A stretch of DNA of 64,000 nucleotides from Pontederia crassipes (Eukaryota > Streptophyta > Magnoliopsida > Commelinales > Pontederiaceae). The translations under genes were made by a program, and so were the position numbers. The notes under the pieces are model-generated. The model was not told the DNA's origin, did not search any database, and worked only from the letters and a program-made list of their open reading frames with translations. Position 1 is the stretch's first letter. Every line of letters begins with the position of its first letter. Below, piece by piece: positions 20,201 to 34,000 of this stretch. The stretch covers positions 3,987,501-4,051,500 of the forward strand of contig JAUKPH010000023.1 in the NCBI GenBank assembly GCA_030549335.1. Direction: 5' to 3'.

Positions 20201-22860
20201 GAATCGTTACAATCAATTATAAAGCTCTTGAGGATTAGAGTCCTAGAATAAGTCTCAAAGCTATAAGTTATAGATACTTTTTACAACTTTTGGGTGTCCT
20301 AAAAGGTGATAGAACTTTACAACTTTAACTCTATTTCAAACAGAAGTTGAGCCATCACAATCAATGACAAAGCTCTTGGGGATTAGAGTCTTAAAGTAAG
20401 GTTCGAAGTTATAAGTTATAGATAATTATTACAACATTTCGGTGTCCTAAGAGGTGATAAATCTTTAGAACTTTAACTCTATTTCAATGAACCTTTACAA
20501 TCAATGATAAAGCTCTTGGGTATTAGAATTTTATAATAAGGTTTAAAGCTATAAGTTATAGATACTTATTACAACCTTTGGGTGTCCTAAGAGGTGATAG
20601 ATATTTAGTACTTCAACTCTTTTTCAAACCGAAGTCGAAGCGTTACAATCAATGATAAAGCTCTTGGAAATTAGAGTCTTAGAGTAAGGTTCAACGCTGG
20701 AAGTTATAGATATTTAGTACAACCTTTGGTTGTCCTAAGAGGTGATAGATCTTTAGAATTTTAACTCTATTTCAAACCGAAGTTGAAGCGTTACAATCAA
20801 TGATAAAGCTCTTGGGGACTAGAGTCTTAGAGTAAGGTTCAAAGGTATAAGTCATAGATAGTTATTTGGAACTTTAACTCTATCTCAAACCGAAGTTGAA
20901 CCGTTACAATCAATGAGAAAGCTCTTGGGGAATATAGTTTTAGAGTAAGGTTCAAAGCTATAAGTTATACATACTTATTACAATCTTTGAGTGTCCTAAG
21001 AGGTGAAAGATCCTAAGAACTTTAAATCAATCTCAAACCAAAGGTGAACCATTACAATCAATGATAAAGCTCCTGGGCATTAGAATCTTAGAGTAAGGTT
21101 CAAAACTACAAGTTATATATACTTATTGCAACTTTTGGCGGTCCTAAGAGGTAATAGATCTTTAGAACTTTAACTCTCTTTCAAATCGAAATTAAACCGT
21201 TACAATTAATGATAAAGTTCTTGGGGATTAGAGTCCTAGAGTAAGGTTCAAAGCTATAACTTATCGATACTAATTACAACCTTTGAGTGTCCTAAGAAGT
21301 GATAGATCTTTAGAACTTGAACTCTATTTCACACCGAAGTTGAACCGTTACAATAAATGATAAAGTACTTGGGGATTAGAGCCTTAGAGTAAGGTTCAAA
21401 ACTATAAGTTATAGATATCTATTACAACCTTTGGGTGTCCTAGGAGGTGATTGATCTTTAGAACTTTAACTCTATTTCAATACAAAATTGAACCGTTACA
21501 ATCAATGATAAAGCTCTTGGAGATTAGAGTTCTAGAGTAAGGTTCAAAGCTATAAGTTATAGATACTTATTACAATCTTTGGGTGTCCTAAGAGGTGATA
21601 GATCTTTTGTACTTCAACTCTATTTCAAACCGAAGTTGAAGCTTTACAATCAGTGATAAACCTCTTGGGGATTAGAGTCTTAGAGTAAGGTTCAAAGATA
21701 TAAGTTATAGATACTTATTACAACCTTCGAGTGTCCTACGAGGTGATAGATCTTTAAAAGAGGTGATAGATCTTTAGAACTTTAACACTATATCAAATTG
21801 AAGTTAAACCGTTACAATCAATGATAAAACTCTTGGGGATCAGAGTTCTAGAGTAAAGTTCAAAGCTATAAGTTATATATATTTATTACAATCTTTGGGT
21901 GTCCTAAGAAGTGATAGATCTTTAGTACTTCTACTCTATTTCTTGGGGATTAGAGACTTAGAGCAAGGTACAAAGCTATAAGTTATAGATACTTATTACA
22001 TTCTTCTGGTGTCCTAAGAGGTGATTGATCTTAAGAGTTTTAACTCTATTTCAAACCGAAGTTGAACCGTAACAATCAATGATAAAGCCCTTGAGAATTA
22101 GAGTCTTAGAGTAAGGTTTAAAGTTATAAGTTATAGATACTTATTACGTTCTTTGGGTGTCCTAAGAGGTGATAGATCTTAAGAACTTTAACTCTATTTC
22201 AAACCGAAGTTGAACTGTTACAATCAATGATAAAGCTCTTAGGGATTAGAGTCTTAGAGTAAGGTTCGAAGCTATAAGTTATAGATACTTATTGTTACAA
22301 CCTTTGGGTGTCCTAAGAGGTGATAGATCTTTAGAACTTTAACTCTATTTCAAACCGAAGTTGAACCGTTATAATCAATCATAAAGCTCTCGGAGATTAA
22401 AATCCTAGAGTATGGTTAAAAGCTATAAGTTAAGATACTTATTACAACCTTTGGGTGTCCTAAGAGGTGATAGATCTATAGAACTTTAACTCTATTTCAA
22501 ACGAAGTTTAAATGTTACAACCAATGCTAAAGGTCTTGAGGATTAGAGTCCTAGAGTAAGTCTGAAAGTTATAAGTTATAGATAATTATTATAACCTTTC
22601 GGTGTCCTAAGAGGTGATAGATCTTTAGAACTTTAACTCTATTTCAATGTACCATTACAATCAATAATAAAGCTCTTGGGTATTAGAAATTTAGAATAAG
22701 GTTTAAAGCTATAAGTTATAAATACTTATTACAACCTTTGGGTGTCCTAAGAGGCGATAGATCTTTAATACTTCAACTCTTTTCCAAACTGAAGTTGAAC
22801 TTTTACAATCAGTGATAAAGCTCTTGGGGATTAGAGTCCTAGAGTAAAGTTCAAAGCTAT
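17258..22860 (+). repeat. Diverged left edge of the satellite array
   Basis: Monomers here differ from each other at many positions and carry partial deletions. At about 20,862 the text jumps from ATAGTTATT to TGGAACTTTAACTC, losing the middle of a monomer. At about 21,742-21,775 AGGTGATAGATCTTTA is doubled. At about 21,940 roughly 45 bp are missing between CTCTATTTC and TTGGGGATTAG. Almost every monomer is of the CAATGATAAAG type; the CAAAGATAACG type common further right is not seen here. Confidence 0.85.
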
Positions 22861-25800
22861 AAGTTATAGATACTTATTACAAACTTTGGGTGTCCTAAGA
22901 GGTGATAGATCTTTAGAATTTTAACTCTATTTCAAACTGAAGTTGAAGCATTACAATCAATGATAAAGCTCTTGGGGACCAGAGTCTTAGAGTAAGGTTC
23001 AAAGGTATAAGTCATAGATACTTATTACAATCTTTGGGTGTCCTAGGAGGTGATAGATATTTGAAACTTTAACTCTATCTCAAACCGAAGTTGAACCGTT
23101 ACAATCAATGAGAAATCTCTTGAGGATTAGAGTTTTAGAGTAAGGATCAAAGATATAAGTTATAGATACTTATTACAACCTTCGGGTGTCCTACGAGGTG
23201 ATAGATCTTTAGAACTTTAACACTATTCCAAACTGAAGTTGAAGCATTATAATCAATGATAAAGCTCTTGATGATTAGAGTCTTAGAGCAAGGTACAAAG
23301 CTATAAGTTATAAATACTTATTATTACAACCTTTGGGTGTACTAAGAGGTGATAGATCTTTAGAGCTTTAACTCTATTTCAAACCGAACTTGAACCGTTA
23401 TAATCAATGATAAAGCTCTTGGGGATTAGAGTCTTAGAGTAAGGTTCAAAACTATAAGTTATAGATACTTATTATTACAACCTTTGGGCGTCCTAAGAGG
23501 TGATAGATGTTTAGAACTTTAAATCTATTTCAAACTAAAGTTGAACTCTTACAATCAATGATAAAGCTCTTGGTGATTAGAGTCCTAGAGCAAAGTTCAA
23601 AGCTATAAGTTATAGATACTTATTACAACCTTTGGGTGTCCTAAGAGGTGATAGATCTTTAGTACTTCAACTCTATTTCAAACCGAAGTTGAACCGTTAC
23701 AATCAATGATAAAGCTCTTGGGGATTAGAGACTTCGAGCATGGTACAAAGCTATAAGTTATAGATACTTATTGCATTCTTTGGGTGTCTTAAGCGGTGAT
23801 AGATCTTAAGAACTTGAACTCTATTTCAAACCGAAGTTGAACTATTACAATCAATGATAAAGCTCTTAGGGATTAGAGTCTTAGAGTAAGGTTGAAAGAT
23901 ATAAGTTATAGATAATTATTACAACTTTTGCGTGTCCTAAGAGGTGATAGATCTTTGAAACTTTAACTCTATTTTCAAATCAAAGTAGAACCGTTATAAT
24001 CAATTAGAGTCTTAGTGTAAGGTTCAATACTATAAGTTATAGATACTTTTACAATCTTTGGGTGTCCTAATAGGTGATTGATCTTTAGAACTTTAAATCT
24101 ATTTCAAACCGAAGTTGAACCGTTACAATGAATGATAAAGCTCTTGGGGATTAGAACCTTAGAGTAAGGTTCAAAGCTATAAGTTATAGATACTTATTAC
24201 AACCTTTGGGTGTTCGAAGAGGTGATTGATCTTTAGAACTTTAAAACTATTTCAAACCGAAGTTGAGCCGTTACAATCAATGATAAAGCTCTTGTGGGTT
24301 ATAGTCTAAGAGTAAGGTTCAAAGCTATAAGTTATAGATAATTATTACAACCTTTCGGTGTCCTAAGAGGTGATAGATGTTTAAAACTTTAACTCTATTT
24401 AAAACCGAAATTAAACAGTTGCAATCAATGATAAAGCTCTTGGGGATTAGATTCTTAGAGTAAAGTTCAAAACTATAAGTTATAGATACTTATTAAAACC
24501 TTTGGGTGTTCGAATATGTGATAGATCTTTAGAACTTTAACTCTATTTCAAACCGAAGTTGAGCCGTTACAATCAATAATAAAGTTCTTGGCGATTAGAG
24601 TCCTAGAGTAAGGTTCAAAGCTATAAGTTATAAATACTTATTACATCCTAAGAGGTGATAGATCTCAAGAACTTTAACTCAATTTCAAATCGAAGTTGAT
24701 CCGTTACATTCAATGTTAAAGATCTTGGAGATTAGAGTCTTAGAGTAAGGTTCAAAGTTATAAGTTATAGATACTTGTTTCAACCTTTAGGTGTCCTAAG
24801 AGGTGATACATCTTTGGAACTTTAACTCTAATTAAAACTGAAGTTGAACCGTTACAATCAATGATAAAGCTCTTGGGTATTAGAGTCTATAAGTTATAGA
24901 TACTTATTACAACCTTTGGGTGTTCTAAGAGGTGATAGATCTTTTGAACTTTAACTCTATTTCAAACCGAAGTTGAACCATTTCAATCAATGATAAAGCT
25001 CTTCGGGATTAGAGTCTTAGAGTAAGGTTCAAAGCTATAAGTTATAGATACTTATTTCATCCTTTGGGTGTCCTAAGAGGTGATAGATCTCAAGAACTTT
25101 AACTCAATTTCAAACCGAAGTTGAACAGTTACAATCAATGATAATGCTCTTGGGGATTAGAGTCTTAGTGTAAGGTTCAAAGCTATAAGTCATAGATACC
25201 TATTACAACCTTTGGGTTTCCTAAGAGGAGATAGATCTCAAGAACTTTAACTCTATTTCAAACCAAAGTCGAACCATTACAATCAAAGATAACGCTCTTG
25301 GGGATTAGAGTCTTAGAGTAAGGTTCAAAGCTATAAGTTATAGATACTTATTACAACCTTTGGGTGTCCTAAGAGGTGATAGATCTTCAGAACTTTCACA
25401 CTATTTCAATCTGAAGTTGAACCGTTACAATCAATGATAAAGCTCTTGGGGATTAGAGTCTTAGAGTATGGTTCAAAGCTATAAGTTATAGATACTTATT
25501 GCAACCTTTGGGTGTCCAAAGAGGTTATAGATCTTTAGAACTTTAACTCTATTTCAATCCGAAGTTGAACCGTTACAATCAATGATAACACTCTTGGGGA
25601 TTAGAGTCTTAGAGTAAGGTTCGAAGCTATAAGTCATAGATACTTATTACAACCCTTGTGTGTCCTAAGAGGTTATAGATCTTAAGAACTTTAACTCTAT
25701 TTTAATCCGAACTTCAACCGTTACAATCAAAGATAACGCTCTTGGGGATTAGAGTCTTAGAGTTAGGTTCAAAGCTATAAGTTATAGATACTTATTACAA

Positions 25801-28800
25801 CCTTTGGGTGTCCTAAGAGGTGATAGATCTTTAGAACTTTAACTCTATTTCAAACCGAAGTTGAACCGTTACAATGAAAGATAACGCTCTTGGGGATTAG
25901 AGTCTTAGAGTTAGGTTCAAAGCTATAAGTTATGGATACTTATTACAAACTTTGGGTGTCCTAAGAGGTGATAGATCTTTAGAATTTTAACCCTATTTCA
26001 AACCGAAGTTGAAGCATTACAATCAATGATAAATCTCTTGGGGACCAGAGTCTTAGAGTAAGGTTCAAAGGTATAAGTCATAGATACTTATTACATTCTT
26101 TGGGTGTCCTAAGAGGTGATAGATATTTGAAACTATAACTCTATCTCAAACCGAAGTTGAACCATTACAATCAATGAGAAAGCTCTTGAGGATTAGAGTT
26201 TTAGAGTAAGGATCAAAGATATAAGTTATAGATACTTATTATAACCTTCGGGTGTCCTACGAGATGATAGATCTTTAGAACTTTAACACTATTCCAAACT
26301 GAAGTTGAAGCGTTATAATCAATGATAAAGCTCTTGGTGATTAGAGTCTTAGAGCAAGGTACAAAGCTATAAGTTATAAATACTTATTATTACAACCTTT
26401 GGGTGTACTAAGAGGTGATAGATCTTTAGAGCTTTAACTCTATTTCAAACCGAACTTGAACCGTTATAATCAATGATAAAGCTCTTGGGGATTAGAGTCT
26501 TAGAGTAAGGTTCAAAGCTATAAGTTATAGATACTTATTATTACAACCTTTGGGCGTCCTAAGAGGTGATAGATGTTTAGAACTTTAAATCTATTTCAAA
26601 CTAAAGTTGAACTCTTACAATCAATGATAAAGCTCTTGGTGATTAGAGTCCTAGAGCAAAGTTCAAAGCTATAAGTTATAGATACTTATTACAACCTTTG
26701 GGTGTCCTAAGAGGTGATAGATCTTTAGTACTTCAACTCTATTTCAAACCGAAGTTGAACCGTTACAATCAATGATAAAGCTCTTGGGGATTAGAGACTT
26801 AGAGCATGGTACAAAGCTATAAGTTATAGACACTTATTGCATTCTTTGGGTGTCCTAAGCGGTGATAGATCTCAAGAACTTGAACTCTATTTCAAACCGA
26901 AGTTGAACTGTTACAATCAATGATAAAGCTCTTGGGGATTAGAGTCTTAGAGTAAGGTTCAAAGATATAAGTTATAGATAATTATTACAACTTTTGCGTG
27001 TCCTAAGAGGTGATAGATCTTTGAAACTTTAACTCTATTTTCAAATCAAAGTTGAACCGTTACAATCAATTAGAGTCTTAGTGTAAGGTTCAATGCTGTA
27101 AGTTATAGATACTTTTACAATCTTTGGGTGTCCTAAGAGGTGATTGATCTTTAGAACTTTAAATCTATTTCAAACCGAAGTTGAACCGTTACAATGAATG
27201 ATAAAGCTCTTGGGGATTAGAACCTTAGAGTAAGGTTCAAAGCTATAAGTTATAGATACTTATTACAACCTTTGGGTGTTCGAAGAGGTGATTGATCTTT
27301 AGAACTTTAAAACTATTTCAAACCGAAGTTGAGCCGTTACAATCAATGATAAAGCTCTTGTGGGTTATAGTCTAAGAGTAAGGTTCAAAGCTATAAGTTA
27401 TAAATAATTATTACAACCTTTCGGTGTCCTAATAGGTGATAGATGTTTAAAACTTTAACTCTATTTAAAACCTAAATTGAACATTTGCAATCAATGATAA
27501 AGCTCTTGGGGTTTAGAGTGTTAGAGTAAAGTTCAAAACTATAAGTTATAGATATTTATTAAAACCTTTGGGTGTTCGAAGATGTGATAGACGTTTAGAA
27601 CTTTAACTCTATTTCAAACCGAAGTTGAGCCGTTACAATCAATAATAAAGCTCTTGGCGATTAGAGTCCTAGAGTAAGGTTCAAAGCTATAAGTTATAGA
27701 TACTTATTACATCCTAAGAGGTGATAGATATCAATAACTTTAACTCAATTTCAAATCGAAGTTGATCCGTTACATTCAATGATAAAGATCTTGGGGATTA
27801 GAGTCTTAGAGTAAGGTTCAAAGTTATAAGTTATAGATACTTGTTTCAACCTTTGGGTGTCCTAAGAGGTGATAGATCTTTGGAACTTTAACTCTAATTC
27901 AAACTGAAGTTGAATCGTTACAATCAATGATAAAGCTCTTGGGTATTAGAGTCTATAAGTTATAGATATTTATTACAACCTTTGGGTGTCCTAAGAGGTG
28001 ATAGATCTTTTGAACTTTAACTCTATTTCAAACCGAAGTTGAACCATTTCAATCAATGATAAAGCTCTTCGGGATTAGAGTCTTAGAGTAAGGTTCAAAG
28101 CTATAAGTTATAGATACTTATTTCATTCTTTGGGTGTCCTAAGAGGTGATAGATCTCTAGAACTTTAACTCAATTTCAAACCGAAGTTGAACAGTTACAA
28201 TCAATGATAATGCTCTTGGGGATTAGAGTCTTAGTGTAAGGTTCAAAGCTTTAAGTCATAGATACCTATTACAACCTTTGGGTTTCCTAAGAGGTGATAG
28301 ATATCAAGAACTTTAACTCTATTTCAAACCAAAGTCGAACCATTACAATCAAAGATAACGCTCTTGGGGATTAGAGTCTTAGATTAAGGTTCAAAGCTAT
28401 AAGTTATAGATACTTATTACAACCTTTGGGTGTCCTAAGAGGTGATAGATCTTCTGAACATTAACACTATTTCAATCCGAAGTTGAACCGTTACAATCAA
28501 TGATAAAGCTCATGGGGATTAGAGTCTTAGAGTATGGTTCATAGCTATAAGTTATAGATACTTATTGCAACCTTTGGGTGTCCAAAGAGGTTATAGATTT
28601 TTAGAACTTTAACTTTATTTCAAACCGAAGTTGAACTGTTACAACGTATGGTAACACTCTTTGGGATTAGAGTCTTAGAGTAAGGTTCGAAGCTATAAGT
28701 CATAGATACTTATTACAACCCTTGTGTGTCCTAAGAGGTTATAGATCTTAAGAACTTTAACTTTATTTTAATCCGAAGTTCAACCGTTACAATCAAAGAA

Positions 28801-28992
28801 AACGCTCTTGGGATTAGAGTCTTAGAGTTAGGTTCAAAGCTATAAGTTATAGATACTTATTACAACCTTTGGGTGTCCTGAGAGGTGATATATCTTTAGA
28901 ACTTTAACTCTATTTCAAACCGAAGTTGAACCGTTACAATGAAAGATAACGCTCTTGGGGATTAAAGTCTTAGAGTTAGGTTCAAAGCTATA
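22861..28992 (+). repeat. 3,066-bp tandem duplication within the satellite (about 21 monomers per unit)
   Basis: The segment 22,861-25,926 is repeated at about 25,927-28,992. Marker variants are offset by 3,066 bp: ACAATCAATGAGAAA at 23,101 and 26,167, and TGGGCGTCC at 23,485 and 26,551. The offset is 3,065 at GTTACAATGAAAGATAAC (about 25,868 and 28,933), owing to a single-base loss near 28,810. The unit is not a whole multiple of 148 because it includes shared partial monomers, such as TACATCCTAAGAGG at 24,643 and 27,709 and ATTAGAGTCTATAAG at about 24,879 and 27,945. Confidence 0.9.
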
Positions 28993-31020
28993 AGTTATGG
29001 ATACTTATGACACCCTTTGGGTGTCCTAAGAGGTCATTGATCTTAAGAACTTTAACTCTATTTCGAACGAAGTTGAACCGTTACAATCAAAGATAACGCT
29101 CTTGGGGATTAGAGTCTTAAAGTAAGGTTCAAAGCTATAAGTTATAGATACTTGTTACAACCTTTGGGTGTCCTAAGAGGTAATAGATCTTTAGAACTTT
29201 AACTCTATTTCAATCCGAAGTTGAACCGTTACAATCAATGATAAAGCTCTTGGGGTTTAGAGTCTTAGATGAAGGTGCAAAGCTATAAGTTATAGATGCT
29301 TACTACAACCTTTGGGTGTTCTAAGAGGTGATAGATCTTTAGAACTTTAACTCTATTTCAAACCGAAGTTGAACCGTTACAATCAATGATAATGCTCTTG
29401 GCGAATAGAGCCTTAGAGTAAGGTTCAAAGCTATAAGTCATAGATACTTATTACAACCCTTGGGTATCCTAAGAGGTGATAGATGTTTACAACTTTAACT
29501 CTATTTCAAACCGAAGTTGAACCGTTACATTCAAAGATAATGCTCTTGGGGATTAGAGTCTTAGAGTTAGGTTCAAAGATATAAGTTATAGATACTTATT
29601 ACATCCTTTGGATGTCCTAAGAGGTGATAGATCTTTAGAACTTTAACTCTATTTCAAACCGAAGTTGAACCGTTACAATCAATGATAATGCTCTTGGCGA
29701 TTAGAGCCTTAGAGTAAGGTTCAAAGCTATAAGTCATAGATACTTATTGCAACCCTTGGGTGTCCTAAGAGGTGATAGATCTTAAGAACTTTAACTCTAT
29801 TTCAAACCGAAGTTAAAAAATTACAATCAATGATAATGCTCTTGGGGATTAGAGTCTTAGAGTAAGGTTCAAAGCTATAAGTCATAGATACTTATCACAA
29901 CCCTTGGGTGTCCTAAGAGGTGATATATCATTAGAACTTTAACTTTATTTCAAACCGAAGTTGAACCATTACAATCAAAGATAACGCCCTTGGGGATTAG
30001 AGTCTTAGAGTTAGTTTCAAAGATATAAGTTATAGATACTTATTACATCCTTTGGGTGTCCTAAGAAGTGATAGATCTTTAGAATTTTAACTCTATTTCA
30101 AACCGAAGTTGAACTGTTACAATCAAAGATAACGCTCTTCGGGATTAGAGTCTTAGAGTTGGGTTCAAAGCTATAAGTTATAGATACTTATTACAACCTT
30201 TGGGTGTCCTAAGAGGTGATAGATCTTTAGAACTTTAACTCTATTTCAAACCGAAGTTGAACCGTTACAATCAAAGATAACGCTCTGGGGGATTAGAGTC
30301 TTAGAGTTAGGTTCAAAGCTATAAGTTATAGATACTTATTACAACCTTTGGGTGTCCTAAAAGGTGATAGATCTTTAGAACTTTAACTCTATTTCAAACC
30401 GAAGTTGAACCGTTACAATCAATGATAAAGCTCTTGGGGATTAGAGTCTTAGAGTAAGGTTCAAAGCTATAAGTTATAGATATTTATTACAACCTTTGGG
30501 TGTTCTAAGAGGTGATATATCATTAGAACTTTAACTCTATTTCAAACCGAAGTTGAACCGTTACAATGAAAGATAACGCTCTTGGGGATTAGAGTCTTAG
30601 AGTTAGGTTCAAAGCAATAAGTTGTAAATACTTATTACATCCTTTGGGTGTCCTAAGAGGTGATAGATCTTTAGAACTTTAACTCTATTTCAAACCGAAG
30701 TTGAACCGTTACAATCAAAGATAACGCTCTGGGGGATTAGAGTCTTAGAGTTTGGTTCAGAGATATAAGTTATAGATACTTATTACATCCATTGGGTGTC
30801 CTAAGAGGTGATAGACCTTTAGAACATTAACTCTATTTCAATCAGAAGTTCAACCGTTACAATAAAAAATAACGCTCTTGGGGATTAGAGTCTTAGAGCA
30901 AGGTTCAAAGCTATAAGTTATAGATACTTATTACAACCTTTGGGTGTCCTAAGAGGTGATAGATCTTTAGAACTTTAACTCTATTTCAAACCGAAGTTGA
31001 AAGGTTACAATCAATGATAA

Positions 31021-34000
31021 AGCTCTTGGGGATTAGAGACAGAGTAAGGTTCAAAGCTATAAGTTAGAGATACTTATTACAAACTTTGGGTGTCCTAAGA
31101 GGTGATAGATCTTTAGAACTATAACTCTATTTCAAACCGAAGTTGATCCGTTACAATCAAAGATAACGCTCTTGGGGATTAGAGTCTTAGAGTTAGGTTC
31201 ATAGCTATAAGTTATAAATACTTATTACATCCTTTGGGTGTCCTAAAAGGTGATAGATTTTTAGAACTTTAATTCTATTTCAAACCGAAGTTGAACCGTA
31301 ACAGTCAAACATAACGCTCTTGGGGATTAGAGTCTTAGAGTAAGGTTCAAAGCTATAAGTTATAGATATTTATTAAAACCTTTGGGTGTCCTAAGAGGTG
31401 ATAGATCTTTAGAACTTTAACTCTATTTCAAACCGAAGTTGAACCGTTACAATCAAAGATAACGCTCTTGGGGATTAGAGTCTTAGAGTTAGGTTTAAAG
31501 ATATAAGTTATAGATACTTATTACATCGTTTGGGTGTCCTAAGAGGAGATATGTCTTTAGAACTTTAACTCTATTTGAAACCGAAGTTGAACCGTTACAA
31601 TTAAAGACAACGCTCTGGGGGATTAGAGTCAGAGTTAGGTTCAAAGCTGTAAGTTATAGATACTTATTACAACCTTTGGGTGTCCTAAGAGGTAATAGAT
31701 CTTTAGAACTTTAACTCTATTTCAATCCGAAGTTGAACCGTTACAATCAATGATAAAGCTCTTGGGGATTAGAGTCTTAGATGAAGGTGCAAAGCTATAA
31801 GTTATAGATACTTATTACAACCTTTGGGTGTCCTAAGAAGTGATAGATCTTTAGAAATTTAACTCTATTTCAATCCGAAGTCGAACCCTTACAATCAATG
31901 TAAAGCTCTTGGGGATTTGAGTCTTAGAGTACGGTTCAAAGCTATAAGTTATAGATACTTATTGCAACCTTTGGGTGTCCAAAGAGGTGATATATCTTTA
32001 GAACTTTAACTCTATTTCAAACCGAAGTTGAACCGTTACAATCAAAGATAATGCTCTGGGGGATTAGAGTCTTAGAGTTAGGTTCAAAGATATAAGTTAT
32101 AGATACTTATTACATCCTTTGGGTGTCTTAAGAGGTGATAGACCTTTAGAACTTTAACTCTATTTCAATCAGAAGTTCAACCGTTACAATCAAAGATAAC
32201 GCTCTTGGGGATCAGAGTCTTAGAGAAAGATTCAAAGCTATAAGTTATAGATACTTATTACAACCTTTGGGTGTCCTAAGAGGTGATAGATCTTTAGAAC
32301 TTTAACTCTATTTCGAACCGAAGTTGAACGGTTACAATCAATGATAAAGCTCTTGGGGATTAGAGACAAAGTAAGGTTCAAAGCTATAAGTTAGAGATAC
32401 TTATTACAAACTTTGGGTGTCCTAAGAGGTGATAGATCTTTAGAACTTTAACTCTATTTCAAACCGAAGTTGAACCGTTACGATGAAAGATAACGCTCAT
32501 GGAGATTAGACTCTTAGAGTTAGGTTCAAAGCTATAAGTTATGGATACTTATGACAACCTTTGGGTGTCTTAAGAGGTGATAGATCTTTTGAATTTTAAC
32601 TCTATTTCAATCCGAAGTTGAACCGTTACAATCAAAGATAATGCACTTGGGGATTAGAGTCTTAAAGTAAGGTTCAAAGCTATAAGTTATAGATACTTAT
32701 TACAACCTTTGGGTGTCCTAAGAGGTAATAGATCTTTAGAACTTTAACCCTATTTCAATCCGAAGTTGAACCGTTACAATCAATGATAGAGCTCTTGGGG
32801 ATTAAAGTCTTAGATGAAGGTGCAAAGCTATAAGTTATAGATACTTATTACAACCTTTGGGTGTCCTAAGAAGTGATAGATCTTTAGAACCTTAACTCTA
32901 TTTCAATCTGAAGTCGAACCCTTACAATCAATGTAAAGCTCTTGGGGATTTGAGTCTTAGAGTACGGTTCAAAGCTGTAAGTTATAGATACTTATTGCAA
33001 CCTTTGGGTGTCCAAAGAGGTGATATATCTTTAGAACTTTAACTCTATTTCAAACCGAAGTTGAACCGTTACAATCATTGATAACGCTCTTGGGGATTAG
33101 AGTCTTAGAGTATGGTTCAAAGCTATATGTTATAGATATTTATTACAACCTTTTGGTGTCCTAAGAGGTGATAGATCTTTAGAACTTTAACTCTTTTTCA
33201 AACCGAAGTTGAACCGTTACAATCAAAGATAAAGCTCTTGAAGATTATAGTCTTAGAGTACGGTACAAAGCTATAAGTTATAGATACTTATTACAACCTT
33301 TGAGTGTCTTAAGAGGTGATAGATCTTTAGAACTTTAACTCTATTTATATCCGAAGTTGAACTGTTACAATCAAAGATAAAGCTCTTGGGGATTAGAGTC
33401 TTAGAGTACGGTTCAAAGCTATAAGTTATAGATACTTATTACAACCATTAGGTGTCCTAAGAGGTGATAGATCTTTAGAACTTTAACTCTATTTCAAACC
33501 GAAGTTGAACCGTTACAATCAAAGATAACGCTCTTGGGGATTAAAGTCTTAGAGTTAGGTTCATAGCTATAAGTTATAAATACTTATTACATCCTTTGGG
33601 TGTCCTAAAAGGTGATAGATTTTTAGAACTTTAATTCTATTTCAAACCGAAGTTGAACCGTAACAGTCAAACATAACGCTCTTGGGGATTAGAGTCTTAG
33701 AGTAAGGTTCAAAGCTATAAGTTATAGATATTTATTAAAACCTTTGGGTGTCCTAAGAGGTGATAGATCTTTAGAGCTTTAACTCTTTTTCAAACCGAAG
33801 TTGAACCGTTACAATCAATGATAATGCTCTTGGGGATTAGAGTCTTAGAGTAAGGTTCAAAGCTATAAGTTATAGATACTTATTACAACCCTTGTGTGTC
33901 CTAAGAGGTGATAGATCTTAAGAACTTTAACTCTATTTCAAACCAAAGTTGAACCGTTACAGTCAATGATAACGCTCTTGGGGATTAGAGTCTTAGAGTA

